Origin: Desulfobacterium sp.
GTDB taxonomy: Bacteria; Desulfobacterota; Desulfobacteria; Desulfobacterales; Desulfobacteraceae
Direction: 5' to 3'
DNA length: 61,385 nt
Assembly: GCA_016342325.1 (NCBI GenBank)
Contig: JAEINR010000024.1
Span: forward strand, 1-61,385
A program made the position numbers and the translations under genes. The notes under the pieces were generated by a model. The model saw only the letters and a program-made list of their open reading frames with translations. It did not search any database and was not told the origin of the DNA. Below, one piece after another: positions 1-10,173 of the stretch. Within the stretch, counting starts at the first letter, position 1. Every line of letters starts with the position of its first letter.

Positions 1-60
1 ATCTTTTACGTGCTTTCAAAAGCACCCAAAAGACACGCTTCATCTCTTGTTGTCACTAAC

Positions 61-76
61 CAGTTTTCAAAGATCA
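61..76 (-). promoter_or_regulatory. boxA-like element of an rRNA operon leader
   Basis: Read on the minus strand this stretch is TGATCTTTGAAAACTG, which closely resembles the boxA antitermination element that precedes 16S rRNA in many bacteria (Bacillus has TGTTCTTTGAAAACT). It lies about 55 nt downstream of the P2 promoter at 130-158 and faces the left edge. The 16S gene itself is not in the window, so its presence just outside is an inference. Confidence 0.6.
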
Positions 77-129
77 ATTTCTTTTGGAAATTTCAGCCAC
101 TCGTTTTGAGTGATTGACAAAACCAGACC

Positions 130-158
130 TTTATACAATCCCGATCCAAGCTTGTCAA
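130..158 (-). promoter_or_regulatory. rRNA operon promoter P2 (sigma-70)
   Basis: On the minus strand there is a perfect -35 TTGACA (158-153), a 17-nt spacer and a -10 TATAAA (135-130), followed downstream by the boxA-like leader. Together with P1, which has the same layout, this is the usual tandem arrangement of a ribosomal RNA operon reading out of the window to the left. Confidence 0.75.
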
Positions 159-230
159 CTCTTTTCTTTCAACCCGTTCAATTTCGTTCGAACTGATCAA
201 AAAGTGATGCAGTCACGTTTGTTCCTGCAA

Positions 231-260
231 CGGGGACTGTTTATATAAAAACAGCCCCCG
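231..260. repeat. Inverted repeat overlapping rrn P1 and the tyrS 3' end
   Basis: Bases 231-242 are complementary to 249-260 (12 positions, one G-U or A-C mismatch depending on strand) around a 6-nt loop. It lies just after tyrS and could stop or process tyrS mRNA, but no U-tract follows on the minus strand, so a classical intrinsic terminator is not supported. It covers the -10 and spacer of P1. Confidence 0.5.
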
Positions 261-268
261 CTTGTCAA
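240..268 (-). promoter_or_regulatory. rRNA operon promoter P1 (sigma-70)
   Basis: On the minus strand a TTGACA -35 (268-263) and a TATAAA -10 (245-240) are separated by exactly 17 nt. The -35 box begins only 15 nt beyond the tyrS stop codon, so tyrS and the presumed rrn operon are nearly adjacent. The spacer and -10 box are embedded in the inverted repeat at 231-260. Confidence 0.75.
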
Positions 269-283
269 CTACTTTCTTACAAA

Positions 284-1567
284 TCACGCAATAATTTTGT
301 GATACCGCTTTTTGCCGGCCCTAAGGAGGATCTCTCCATCCTTGAAATCGCCATCTGAAATGGGTTGATCAAAGCTATCGATTCTCTCCCCGTTCAGGTA
401 ACCACCCCCCTGACCAATGAGACGCCTTGCCTCTCCCTTGGATTTTGACAATCCCGTCTCCACAAAGACATCAACGGCAGCGATCCCCTGCTTTAAGCGC
501 GCCAGATCAATACTTGAAGAGGGCACACTGTCGGCAGAGACAGCTCCGCTCCCCCTCCTTGGTATGCAGCTTGAAACACAGAGCCCTTCCGGGATAGTTG
601 GCGCACCAAAAACAGATGCAGCTGCATCAAACGCATCCTTAGCAGATCCAGCACCGTGGGCAATGATTGTTGCCTCATAGGCAAGAACCGCCTTAGCTGC
701 ATTCATCTGGGCCCCCTCAAGGGCTTCGACCTCTTTTATCTCCGCCATGGGCATAAATGTGAAGAGGGCCATGAATTTTGCAACATCGGCATCATCGGTA
801 TTGATCCAGAACTGATAATAGTCGTAGGGCGAAGTACGTTCAGGATCGAGCCACACGGCACCCTTATGGGTTTTACCCATCTTGATGCCGCTGCTGGTGG
901 TAATCAGGGGAAAGGTAATGCCAAAAGCGGTCTTACCCTGGGTCCTTCTCACAAGATCGATGCCGGCCACAATGTTTCCCCACTGATCGCTGCCCCCCAT
1001 CTGAAGCATACAGTCATGGGACTGGGCGAGCTTCATAAAGTCGTAAGCCTGGAGCAGCATGTAATTAAACTCAATGAAGCTTAATCCCTCGTCCGACTCA
1101 ATGCGCATCTTGTAGCTTTCAGCCTTGATCATCCGGTTCACACTGAAATGACGGCCAATATCCCTCAAAAAAGGGATATACTCGAGGCCTGTGAGCCAGT
1201 CGGCGTTATCAAGGAGAAGGGCATTGCCGTCACTGAAATCGAGAAACCGTGAAAGTTGGCCTTTGATCCCCCGCTTATTTTCATCCACCTGCTCATGGGT
1301 GATCACCTTACGCATCTCGGTCTTGCCGCTGGGATCTCCGATCAGTCCGGTTCCCCCTCCAACAAGAGCAATGGGCCTGTGGCCGTTCCTCTGCATATGG
1401 GCAAGCGCCATGATGGTAACAAGATGCCCCACATGGAGACTAGACCCGGTGGGGTCAAATCCAATGTAACAGGTGGCGTTGTTTTTTTCAAGATACTCCT
1501 TCAACTCCCCCTCATGGGTGACAGCCTCTACAAAACCACGTTCATTCAATACTTCAAGAACACTCAT
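284..1567 (-). CDS. tyrS: Tyrosyl-tRNA synthetase
   Basis: This 427-residue protein charges tRNA-Tyr with tyrosine in the cytoplasm. It shows the class I signature SLHVGHL near residues 43-49, the mobile-loop motif IKMGKT (KMSKS type), and a C-terminal S4-like RNA-binding segment containing SKSKGEARRLIGQGG. The length is normal for the bacterial TyrRS family. The ATG start at 1567 has a nearby GGGA-type ribosome binding site. Its 5' side is separated from rny by a dispersed repeat (1585-1694), and its 3' end abuts the tandem rRNA promoters. Nothing appears truncated. Identification is from family motifs and is secure. Confidence 0.97.
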   Translation of the reverse strand: MSVLEVLNERGFVEAVTHEGELKEYLEKNNATCYIGFDPTGSSLHVGHLVTIMALAHMQRNGHRPIALVGGGTGLIGDPSGKTEMRKVITHEQVDENKRGIKGQLSRFLDFSDGNALLLDNADWLTGLEYIPFLRDIGRHFSVNRMIKAESYKMRIESDEGLSFIEFNYMLLQAYDFMKLAQSHDCMLQMGGSDQWGNIVAGIDLVRRTQGKTAFGITFPLITTSSGIKMGKTHKGAVWLDPERTSPYDYYQFWINTDDADVAKFMALFTFMPMAEIKEVEALEGAQMNAAKAVLAYEATIIAHGAGSAKDAFDAAASVFGAPTIPEGLCVSSCIPRRGSGAVSADSVPSSSIDLARLKQGIAAVDVFVETGLSKSKGEARRLIGQGGGYLNGERIDSFDQPISDGDFKDGEILLRAGKKRYHKIIA

Positions 1568-1584
1568 TTCCCTATCAGATCCTT

Positions 1585-1694
1585 TTTATATAAAACTCCG
1601 GTTAAAGCGATTTAATCAGCGGAGTTGACTCCACGTCTTCGACCCATTTTTTGTTGTGGCCGAAACGCAAAGACCATACTCCGGCCATGCCGGT
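1585..1694. repeat. Dispersed non-coding repeat, copy A
   Basis: This roughly 110-bp element shares two conserved blocks with 16959-17051. The left block begins TTTATATAAAACTCCGGT. The right block contains GTTGTGGCCGAA and ends in the small hairpin CCGGCCATGCCGG. Copy A carries about 17 bp more in the middle than copy B. It fills the rny-tyrS gap and has no credible reading frame. I infer a genome-wide interspersed repeat of unknown role. Confidence 0.7.
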
Positions 1695-1725
1695 TATTAT
1701 AAAATGGTGATAAACACACTTACAC

Positions 1726-3288
1726 CTATTTATTAGTATATTCCACAGACCGTGTTTCCCGAATCACAACAACCTTGATCTGGCCTGGGAAGGTAAGGGT
1801 CTCCTCAATTTTGGCTGCAATATCACGACTCAGCACAACGGCATCGGCATCGGAGATCTTGTCGCTCTCAGCAATGACCCGTATCTCACGGCCTGCCTGT
1901 ATGGCGTAGGTATTGGAGACTCCGCCAAAGGAGTTGGCCACATTCTCGAGTTCTTCAAGCCGTTTAACATAGTTTTCAAGGGTCTCTTTTCTTGCCCCGG
2001 GCCTGGCTCCGGACAGAGCATCTGCCGCCTGGACAAGATAATCATAAACGCTCTCGGGCATTCTGTCTTCATGGTGGGCGGCAATGGCATTAACAACGTT
2101 ATCTGCCTCACCGTGCTTCTTGGCAAGCTTTGACCCGATCAGGGCGTGGGGTCCGTCAACCTCGTGGTCGATGGCCTTGCCGATGTCATGGAGTAGCCCC
2201 ATGCGCTTGGCTAACTTAATGTTAAGACCGAGTTCCGCAGCCATAACCCCGGCCAGGAACGCAACCTCAACCGAATGCTGAAGAACGTTCTGGGCATAAC
2301 TGGTCCTGAATTTTAACTGGCCCAGCACCCGGATCAACTCCGGGTCAATCCCATGGACACCAAGATCAAAGGCGGCTTGTTCTCCTGCCTCCTTGATGGT
2401 AACATCGACTTCCTCGGTCACCCGGGTGACAACATCCTCGATTCGTGCCGGATGAATCCTGCCGTCGGAGATAAGCCGTGTCAAGGCGATCCTTGCAACT
2501 TCCCTTCGAACCGGATTAAACCCTGATAAAATAACCGCCTCTGGGGTATCATCGATAATCAAATCGATACCGGTGGCAGCCTCAAGGGCCCGGATATTCC
2601 TTCCCTCCCTGCCGATGATCCGTCCCTTCATCTCATCACCAGGGAGCTGGACAACGGATACGGTTCTCTCGGCAACGAAATCGCCGGCATAGCGCTGGAT
2701 TGCCGTGGAAATAATCTTCTTGGCTTCTTTATCCGCCTTTTCAGTGGCTTCGCTCATGATGCGCTTCACAAGCTTTGCCCCTTCGTGCCTGGCCTCGTTC
2801 TCCATTGTATTCATAAGGATTTCTTTTGCCTGATCCGCGGTCAGACTGGCCACCCTTTCGAGCTCCCGGGTCGTTTCTTCAACAAGCTTGGAACATTTAC
2901 TCTCTTTGTCTATAAGGTCTTCACGCCTCGCAAGGAGATCACTCTCCTTTTTCTGAAACTCAATCTCACGCCGCTCAAATTTTTCCTGACGCTTGTCAAT
3001 GGCCTCACTTCTGTTCAGCAACCGCTTCTCTTCCCGCTTCAACTCAGCCTTGCCATCCCCAATTTCAGCATCAAACGAACTCTTCATCTCAAGGAGCCTG
3101 CTCTTGGCTTCGATCTTCGCTTCTTTGAGCAGGGTCTTTGCTTTTCTCTCGGCATCCGACATCACCAACGCCTGCTCATTCAAGGCTTCATCCGCCCTTT
3201 TTTGGGCCGATTTCAAGGTAAAATAATATGCTGCGCCGAATCCAGATACGAGCCCCGCTGCCGAGGAAAGAACCATAATATATTCCAT
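1726..3288 (-). CDS. rny: Ribonuclease Y
   Basis: This 520-residue membrane-anchored endoribonuclease would initiate mRNA decay. The order is typical of the family: an N-terminal hydrophobic segment (about residues 3-24), a long charged coiled coil to about residue 200, a KH domain with [15 protein letters not shown], and an HD domain with HDIGKAID and a further HH pair near AIAAHHEDR. The length equals that of Bacillus RNase Y. The ATG at 3288 is preceded by AGGAGA at good spacing. It lies downstream of the 6S RNA and upstream of tyrS on the same strand. Confidence is high. Confidence 0.96.
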   Translation of the reverse strand: MEYIMVLSSAAGLVSGFGAAYYFTLKSAQKRADEALNEQALVMSDAERKAKTLLKEAKIEAKSRLLEMKSSFDAEIGDGKAELKREEKRLLNRSEAIDKRQEKFERREIEFQKKESDLLARREDLIDKESKCSKLVEETTRELERVASLTADQAKEILMNTMENEARHEGAKLVKRIMSEATEKADKEAKKIISTAIQRYAGDFVAERTVSVVQLPGDEMKGRIIGREGRNIRALEAATGIDLIIDDTPEAVILSGFNPVRREVARIALTRLISDGRIHPARIEDVVTRVTEEVDVTIKEAGEQAAFDLGVHGIDPELIRVLGQLKFRTSYAQNVLQHSVEVAFLAGVMAAELGLNIKLAKRMGLLHDIGKAIDHEVDGPHALIGSKLAKKHGEADNVVNAIAAHHEDRMPESVYDYLVQAADALSGARPGARKETLENYVKRLEELENVANSFGGVSNTYAIQAGREIRVIAESDKISDADAVVLSRDIAAKIEETLTFPGQIKVVVIRETRSVEYTNK

Positions 3289-3494
3289 TTACAATCTCCT
3301 AAGATATTAGTATCGGCCACCCATCTGGCGGTTGTGTGTTGTGTAGCAGCCTCCCGGTTTTTTTGCACTAAAATATAGAATGCGAAAAAAACGAGGAAGT
3401 CCCATGGGAACCGTATTTTTTTTTACGAGATATAGCGCTGGAAAGGAAAGAATAGAAGAAAGACGTTAAAAAAGCAGGATTGTTATTCAGGTAC

Positions 3495-3652
3495 CCCCAC
3501 ATGATGCCGTGTTGCTTAAGTCTTTGAACCAAAAGTTCAAAAAGCGGGTCTCCAATAACACCTTAAGGCTTTTCCATACAAGTGGAACTTGCACACCGGT
3601 GTCAGGGTGGATACCCTGTTCTGTAGCATTAGGACAAAGGACATCATACAAT
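3495..3652 (-). ncRNA. ssrS: 6S RNA
   Basis: Directly downstream of zapA, its usual position in many proteobacteria, the minus strand contains several 6S hallmarks. AAGCCTTAA is followed by a hairpin of the form TTGAAC-TTTT-GGTTCAA, and then by a CGGCATCAT segment near the 3' end. This parallels the E. coli order AAGCCTTAA, TTGAACCAAGGGTTCAA and GGCGGCATCTC. The 5' segment ATGATG (about 3647) pairs with CATCAT (about 3501) to close the long rod around a large central region. Exact ends are approximate. 6S RNA binds the RNA polymerase housekeeping holoenzyme. I see no strong separate promoter, so it may be processed from the zapA transcript. The remaining gap (3289-3494) holds A/T-rich tracts but no gene I can recognise. 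Confidence 0.85.
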
Positions 3653-3700
3653 CACAAACACTGCAGGGGTAAAACTCCTAAAAGCCTGTAACAGACAGTT

Positions 3701-4030
3701 TCATTGGATCCCTTCATCGATCTTTTCCATCAGGGATGCCATTCGTTGACAAACATGAACCTCAAGCTTGGAATGCTCCTGCTTCAGCTCATGAAAATCC
3801 TTAGACATATTCATGGCAGCAAGAAGAAGTATTGCCAATTTATTCTTATCCGAGGACTTGAATTGAAATTGCTTTTCGGCCATATCGACGTGGTGCTTTA
3901 AATATTCAGTCACCTTTTTGAAGTCCATATCCTCGCCCTCAGGCCGGAATCTGAACTCTTCGCCAAAAAGTTCAATTGTAACAATCTCATCCAATGATTT
4001 ATCTTTATCAGAGAACGTCTCCGTTGTCAC
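3701..4030 (-). CDS. zapA: Cell division protein ZapA
   Basis: This 109-residue cytoplasmic protein would bind FtsZ and promote protofilament bundling at the septum. The N-terminal part (VTIELFGEEFRFRPEGE) matches the ZapA beta-strand start. The C-terminal half is a predicted coiled coil, as expected. The start is GTG at 4030, chosen because AAGGAG sits about 5 nt upstream and overlaps the zapB stop. It follows the zapB-like gene by 10 nt and precedes the 6S RNA gene, the same order as zapA-ssrS in other proteobacteria. Confidence 0.88.
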   Translation of the reverse strand: MTTETFSDKDKSLDEIVTIELFGEEFRFRPEGEDMDFKKVTEYLKHHVDMAEKQFQFKSSDKNKLAILLLAAMNMSKDFHELKQEHSKLEVHVCQRMASLMEKIDEGIQ

Positions 4031-4040
4031 TCAATCTCCT

Positions 4041-4283
4041 TTACGGAGTTTCTGTAAAAGTATTGAGTTTTGAGAGAAGCCCGTCAATTTTAGACTTTAT
4101 TACCGCCTGTTGTTCAGTATGCCGCTCTTCAGTTTCATTCTTTTTCTCGAGCTCAGATTCAAGACGTTCCACTTTGGCAATCAACTCCGTATTTTCCATC
4201 TGCAGAGTCTGGCAAAGCTCTATTAAGAAATCAACTTTCTCGCCTATATCATCAAACTTGTCATCTAACAGCTCATTATCCAA
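4041..4283 (-). CDS. zapB: ZapB-like division coiled-coil protein
   Basis: This 80-residue protein is almost entirely coiled coil, with repeating heptads such as LQMENTELIAKVERLESELEK. Its size and composition fit ZapB-type septal-ring proteins, and its position immediately before zapA supports this. The start is TTG at 4283, with GAGGT about 7 nt upstream; the nearby ATG at 4290 is out of frame and stops at once. Short coiled coils are hard to assign by sequence, so the ZapB name rests mainly on context. Confidence 0.7.
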   Translation of the reverse strand: MDNELLDDKFDDIGEKVDFLIELCQTLQMENTELIAKVERLESELEKKNETEERHTEQQAVIKSKIDGLLSKLNTFTETP

Positions 4284-4345
4284 TTTCCATACCTCGCAAA
4301 CCTTAATTCATTTATATTCATAGCATTTCACAAAGTCAAGACAAT

Positions 4346-5098
4346 TCACACATCTTCACCCTTACTCAACGATTCTGCAATTTCCAACTGCGCAAGGGTG
4401 TTCACACCCAACACCTCGAATGCGTTCTCCCCCCTGACATACCCGGTCCTATAACCACCAGTGGCGGCAAGACCCACGACATCCGTCAAATAGTACTCGT
4501 TCTGGGCGTTGTCAGGTTTGATCCGATTGAGGGCAGCGGTTAAAAATTGTCTTTCAACACAATAGATGCCTGAATTGACCAGGGTGATTTTCTTCTCATC
4601 CGTTGAGGCATCAACCTCTTCCCGGATGGAGACGAGCCTGTTCTCGTCATCAAGAATGATCCTACCATACCCTGAAGGATCGTCAAGGTCAACCGCAAGA
4701 ACAGTAAGCTTGTTTTGAGAATGCCTGTGTACGTCCACAAGACCCTTTACCGTTCGCGCCCTTACCAGGGGTGTATCACCGCACAGCACCACCACGTGTT
4801 TGACCTTGCTCTTAAAGAAGGGAAGTGCAGCTCGAACGGCATCACCGGTTCCAAGAAGCTGCGATTGCAGTGCAAAGGACACTTGAAACGTCTTATTAAC
4901 TGCATCCTTTACCCGCTGGGCCTGGTGCCCGACCACGACAACCACGTTGTCACAAGAGACCTTGACCGCACAATCGAGCACATGGGACAGCATGGTCCGC
5001 CCCCCGACACAATGGAGCACCTTTGCCTTGTCAGACTGCATCCTGGTGCCCTTTCCGGCAGCCAGAACCACAACACCTATCTCTTCACAGTTGTCCAT
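4346..5098 (-). CDS. GlmU-like UDP-GlcNAc pyrophosphorylase domain, no acetyltransferase
   Basis: This 250-residue protein matches only the N-terminal uridylyltransferase half of GlmU. It has LAAGKGTRM at the nucleotide-binding loop (residues 12-20), followed by DKAKVLH, LLGTGDAV and LCGDTPL, and YYLTDVV near the end. It would join GlcNAc-1-phosphate and UTP to make UDP-GlcNAc for peptidoglycan. The C-terminal left-handed beta-helix of full GlmU (about 450 residues) is absent, and the frame ends cleanly with no beta-helix remnant in the 60 bp that follow. The start at 5098 has AAGGGGG just upstream; the longer frame to 5185 runs into the atp terminator. It is likely co-transcribed with zapB and zapA. 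Confidence 0.85.
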   Translation of the reverse strand: MDNCEEIGVVVLAAGKGTRMQSDKAKVLHCVGGRTMLSHVLDCAVKVSCDNVVVVVGHQAQRVKDAVNKTFQVSFALQSQLLGTGDAVRAALPFFKSKVKHVVVLCGDTPLVRARTVKGLVDVHRHSQNKLTVLAVDLDDPSGYGRIILDDENRLVSIREEVDASTDEKKITLVNSGIYCVERQFLTAALNRIKPDNAQNEYYLTDVVGLAATGGYRTGYVRGENAFEVLGVNTLAQLEIAESLSKGEDV

Positions 5099-5160
5099 CC
5101 ATTCCCCCTTAAAACGACACCCAACAGACCGGAAGGCCCGGCCACCGGTTTCACAACCAA

Positions 5161-5191
5161 AAGGGGGTGCATATTTTAAATGCACCCCCTT
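5161..5191 (-). terminator. Intrinsic terminator of the atp operon
   Basis: A perfect 12-bp inverted repeat (5161-5172 with 5180-5191, stem AAGGGGGTGCAT) with a 7-nt A/T loop is followed on the minus strand by TTTT. It lies 55 nt past the atpC stop, so it ends the ATP synthase transcript and separates it from the glmU-like gene. Confidence 0.85.
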
Positions 5192-5246
5192 GGTCGTTCA
5201 AAACCTGTTATACAGATTTCAGACTATCGAATCATCAACAGTCTGT

Positions 5247-5654
5247 CTATCTCGTCTCGATCACTGCAAGCCTCTGAACCGCTCTTCTCAATGCGGCCTC
5301 GGCCCTTGCAAAATCGACATCCTCGGCCTTCTTGGCAAGGCGTTCTTCAGCCCTTGCCTTGGCGGCCTTGACGCGGTCGACATCGATATCTTTTCTTCTC
5401 TCTGCAGATTCCGCCAGAACCGTTACCTTGTTTGGCAGCACCTCTGCAAATCCACCGTTAACAAAAATCGCCCTTTCTTTACCTGAGGCGTCCTTGTAGC
5501 GGAGGGTTCCAAGCTTAAGAGAAGTCAGAAAGGTGGTGTGACCGTTCAGGACACCGAACTCACCCTCTGAGCCAGGAGCCATGACAATCTCGGCCTCCTC
5601 GCTGACAACGGATAATCCAGGGGTGACCACTTCAAGAAAAATATTCTCAGCCAT
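5247..5654 (-). CDS. atpC: ATP synthase F1 epsilon subunit
   Basis: This 135-residue central-stalk subunit carries the N-terminal beta-sandwich (LEVVTPGLSVVSEEAE, then GSEGEFGVLNGHTTFLTSL) and an alpha-helical hairpin at the C-terminus rich in Ala, Arg and Glu. Epsilon couples rotation of gamma and the c-ring and can inhibit ATP hydrolysis. It lies 15 nt after atpD and is the last gene before the operon terminator. Length is normal. Confidence 0.95.
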   Translation of the reverse strand: MAENIFLEVVTPGLSVVSEEAEIVMAPGSEGEFGVLNGHTTFLTSLKLGTLRYKDASGKERAIFVNGGFAEVLPNKVTVLAESAERRKDIDVDRVKAAKARAEERLAKKAEDVDFARAEAALRRAVQRLAVIETR

Positions 5655-5669
5655 CGTATACCCCCTGGT

Positions 5670-7088
<1,419 letters not shown>

Positions 7089-7138
7089 TTATTCCTCCTG
7101 TAAAATCTTTTTATATTCTTTTAAGTAAGTCTGATCGA

Positions 7139-8041
7139 TCAGTTCAGGGCCTCGGCACCGCCAACGATATCCATGAGATCTGAAGTGATGCCTGCCTGAC
7201 GCGTCTTATTATAGATGGTCTGCAGTTCATCGATCATGTCCTTGCACGCCTTGGTTGCATTTTCCATGGCTTTCATTCGCTGTGCGTTTTCACTGGTTGA
7301 TGTCTGAAGCAGCCCATCATAGATCTGAATAAAGATGTTCTTGGGAAGCATCTCTCCGAGTAAAGCATCGGATGAAGGCTCGCAGATGTGCTCGGCAAGA
7401 TAAACCGAGTCATCTTTTGCCTTTACATCCTCTTCCCCTGGCTCCTCCATCGCCTCAAGTGAGGGGATGGGAAGAAGCTGCTTTACAACAGGCTCCTGTC
7501 TGGCCAGACTCTTAAAATCAGAATATATAAGATATACCTCGTCGACATCCCCGTCGAGAAACCCGTTGATCAGTTTCTGTCCGGAAGTGGATGCCACGCT
7601 GAAATCGAATTTTCCTCCAACAACACCGATGTACTCATCTTCAATCGCATTGGGGCTTTTCTTGGCCCAATCACGGCCTTTTTTCCCAAAGCAGGTTAGA
7701 GATACCTCTTTGTCCTGGAGTTCCGCATCGATAAATTTTTGGGCCTTTTCAATGAGATTAACATTGAAACCACCGCAGAGTCCCCTGTCGGACGTACAGA
7801 GGATCACGTTGACCTTTTTCACTTCTTCCTTGGCCACAAGAAGGGGACTTGCCTCCTCTCCGGCCTTACCTGCTATACTTCCCAAAACTTCGGAAAACTT
7901 GGACGCATAGGGCATAAACCTGTCCATTTTCTCCTGGGAACCACGCAAACGGGAAGTAGCGACCATCTTCATGGCAGAGGTGATCTGCCGGGTCTTTTTA
8001 ACACTACCTATCTTTAATTGTACTTCCTTTAACGTCGCCAT
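7139..8041 (-). CDS. atpG: ATP synthase F1 gamma subunit
   Basis: This 300-residue rotor-shaft subunit begins with the conserved N-terminal helix (LKEVQLKIGSVKKTRQITSA, then MKMVATSRLR) and ends with the C-terminal helix that inserts into the alpha3beta3 ring (MKAMENATKACKDMIDELQ, then YNKTRQAGIT). A charged stretch near residues 205-222 (EEPGEEDVKAKDD) is a modest insertion in the central Rossmann-like domain. The gene lies between atpA and atpD. Confidence is high. Confidence 0.97.
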   Translation of the reverse strand: MATLKEVQLKIGSVKKTRQITSAMKMVATSRLRGSQEKMDRFMPYASKFSEVLGSIAGKAGEEASPLLVAKEEVKKVNVILCTSDRGLCGGFNVNLIEKAQKFIDAELQDKEVSLTCFGKKGRDWAKKSPNAIEDEYIGVVGGKFDFSVASTSGQKLINGFLDGDVDEVYLIYSDFKSLARQEPVVKQLLPIPSLEAMEEPGEEDVKAKDDSVYLAEHICEPSSDALLGEMLPKNIFIQIYDGLLQTSTSENAQRMKAMENATKACKDMIDELQTIYNKTRQAGITSDLMDIVGGAEALN

Positions 8042-8107
8042 AAGCTCTACCTTTTAGCCTGTATGTTATTAATTAAATTCCTGACGTTTCACAAGAATCA
8101 ACCCTAA

Positions 8108-9622
8108 CTATACAGCTGCCTTGAACTCCACTTTATAGGCTTCAAGCGCTTTTTTGATAGAAACTTCAAGATCATCCGTAATGGCCTGCTTCTCAACAAG
8201 ACCTGTGAAGACCTCGGGGAAACTTGCTTCTACAAACGGATAGAGTCCGGCTTCGTATTTACCAACATCATCCTTGGGAAACTCATCCATGTATCCCTTG
8301 GTTCCGGCATAGAGTGCAAGAACCTGGCGCTCCATGGGAAGGGGCTTATACTGGGGCTGTTTCAGGAGCTCAACCAGACGCTCACCACGGGTAAGCTGCT
8401 TCTGGGTTGCAGCATCAAGGTCACTACCAAAGGCAGCAAACGCTTCAAGCTCACGATATTGGGCAAGGTCAAGCCGCAGGGTACCTGCCACCTGCTTCAT
8501 TGCCTTACACTGGGCAGCACCACCAACCCTGGATACGGAAAGTCCAACATCGATGGCAGGACGGATACCTGCAAAGAAGAGGGCCTTATCAAGGTAGATC
8601 TGACCGTCGGTGATGGAGATAACGTTGGTGGGAATAAAGGCGGAAACATCACCTTCCTGGGTCTCGATGATGGGGAGTGCTGTCAGGGAACCTGCACCCA
8701 ACTCGTCATTGAGCTTTGCAGAACGCTCGAGGAGACGGGAATGGTTGTAGAAGATATCTCCAGGGTACGCCTCACGACCTGGCGGACGCCTAAGAAGAAG
8801 GGATACCTGACGATAAGCAGCAGCCTGTTTTGAAAGATCATCATAAACGATCAGGGCGTGCTCACCCTTGTCACGGAAGTACTCGCCCATGGCGCAACCG
8901 GCATAGGGAGCCAGATACTGCATGGCAGCCGCTTCAGATGCACTTGCAACAACAACGGTGGTGTACTCCATGGCGCCATGCTCTTCAAGGGCGGCAACCA
9001 CCTGGGCAACCGTGGACTTTTTCTGACCACAGGCCACGTAGACACATTTGACGTCGCTGTATTTCTGGGCAATGATGGCGTCAACGGCAATGGCTGTCTT
9101 TCCAATCTGACGATCACCAATGATAAGCTCACGCTGGCCACGTCCAACAGGGGTCATACCGTCAACGGCCTTGGAACCGGTGTAGCAGGGCTCGTGAACC
9201 GATTTTCTTGCGATAACACCAGGCGCGACGAGCTCCATGTTCTTGAACTCTTTTGAATCGATGGGGCCTTTGCCGTCGATGGGCTCACCAGTGGTGGAAA
9301 CAACCCGACCGAGAACGGCCTCGCCAACGGGAACAGAGGCGATACGCTCGGTTCGTTTGACAATGTCGCCTTCCTTGATCTTCTCATCAGATCCGAGGAT
9401 GGCCACACCAACGTTGTCTTCTTCAAGGTTCAAGGCCAGACCAAGGACACCGCCGGGGAACTCAACGAGCTCCATGGCTTTAACTTTCTCAAGACCGTAA
9501 ACCCTGGCGATACCATCACCAACGCTCAGAACAACACCGGTCTCGCTCAGTTCAATCTCTTTGTCAAAATCCTTGATCTGCTCTTTTATTATTTGGCTTA
9601 TTTCTTCAGCTTTAATTTTCAT
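8108..9622 (-). CDS. atpA: ATP synthase F1 alpha subunit
   Basis: This 504-residue non-catalytic nucleotide-binding subunit has the N-terminal delta-contact region, a P-loop reading GDRQIGKT (the commonest form is GDRQTGKT), the [21 protein letters not shown] segment with the alpha Arg finger region following, and a C-terminal helical bundle. Its ATG at 9622 overlaps the atpH stop by one base (TAATG), implying translational coupling. Length is standard. The Thr-to-Ile change in the P-loop also occurs in other lineages, so it is not evidence of lost function. Confidence 0.98.
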   Translation of the reverse strand: MKIKAEEISQIIKEQIKDFDKEIELSETGVVLSVGDGIARVYGLEKVKAMELVEFPGGVLGLALNLEEDNVGVAILGSDEKIKEGDIVKRTERIASVPVGEAVLGRVVSTTGEPIDGKGPIDSKEFKNMELVAPGVIARKSVHEPCYTGSKAVDGMTPVGRGQRELIIGDRQIGKTAIAVDAIIAQKYSDVKCVYVACGQKKSTVAQVVAALEEHGAMEYTTVVVASASEAAAMQYLAPYAGCAMGEYFRDKGEHALIVYDDLSKQAAAYRQVSLLLRRPPGREAYPGDIFYNHSRLLERSAKLNDELGAGSLTALPIIETQEGDVSAFIPTNVISITDGQIYLDKALFFAGIRPAIDVGLSVSRVGGAAQCKAMKQVAGTLRLDLAQYRELEAFAAFGSDLDAATQKQLTRGERLVELLKQPQYKPLPMERQVLALYAGTKGYMDEFPKDDVGKYEAGLYPFVEASFPEVFTGLVEKQAITDDLEVSIKKALEAYKVEFKAAV

Positions 9623-10173
9623 TAGACACTCTCACCCCTTTTTAATGTTTCGCGCATATTGAACAGTTGAGTTTTAACGCTGCCGTCCAGTACAAGATCC
9701 CCTATTTTGGTTACGACTCCTCCAATAAGGGTGGCATCCTGCTCAACATCCAGAACAATATCTTTACCGATTCTCTTTGCAAGGCCGGTCCTGATCTTTT
9801 CAACAGCATCCGAAGAGAGCTCGGTTGCCGAAACAAGGGTGGCATGAACCACGCCCTTGATCTCGTCTGCCAGGGACTGGTAGAACTCACAGATTTCCCG
9901 TATGAAACTGATCCTGCGCTTGTCGAACAGCAGGGTTGTGAATGCGTTCATAACCTTGGAAAGGCGAGCCTTTTTCAGCACGGCGATCAGCACATTTCTC
10001 CGCTCGTTCTTGCCGAACAGCGGGTTAGCAATGGTTTTTTCAAGATCCGGATTTTCATCAAAGAGCTGAACAATCTGGTCAAGCTCCTTCCGGTACTGAT
10101 CCGCCTTGCCGTCCTCTTTGCCGATGAGCATTAATGCCGTTGCATAACGTCTTGAAACCGCAACATTTTTCAT
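9622..10173 (-). CDS. atpH: ATP synthase F1 delta subunit
   Basis: This 183-residue peripheral-stalk protein links the b/b' dimer to alpha. The N-terminal helical domain ([18 protein letters not shown]) and the C-terminal conserved strand ([20 protein letters not shown]) are characteristic. Start and stop both overlap neighbours by one base (TAATG on each side), showing tight coupling within the operon. Confidence 0.95.
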   Translation of the reverse strand: MKNVAVSRRYATALMLIGKEDGKADQYRKELDQIVQLFDENPDLEKTIANPLFGKNERRNVLIAVLKKARLSKVMNAFTTLLFDKRRISFIREICEFYQSLADEIKGVVHATLVSATELSSDAVEKIRTGLAKRIGKDIVLDVEQDATLIGGVVTKIGDLVLDGSVKTQLFNMRETLKRGESV

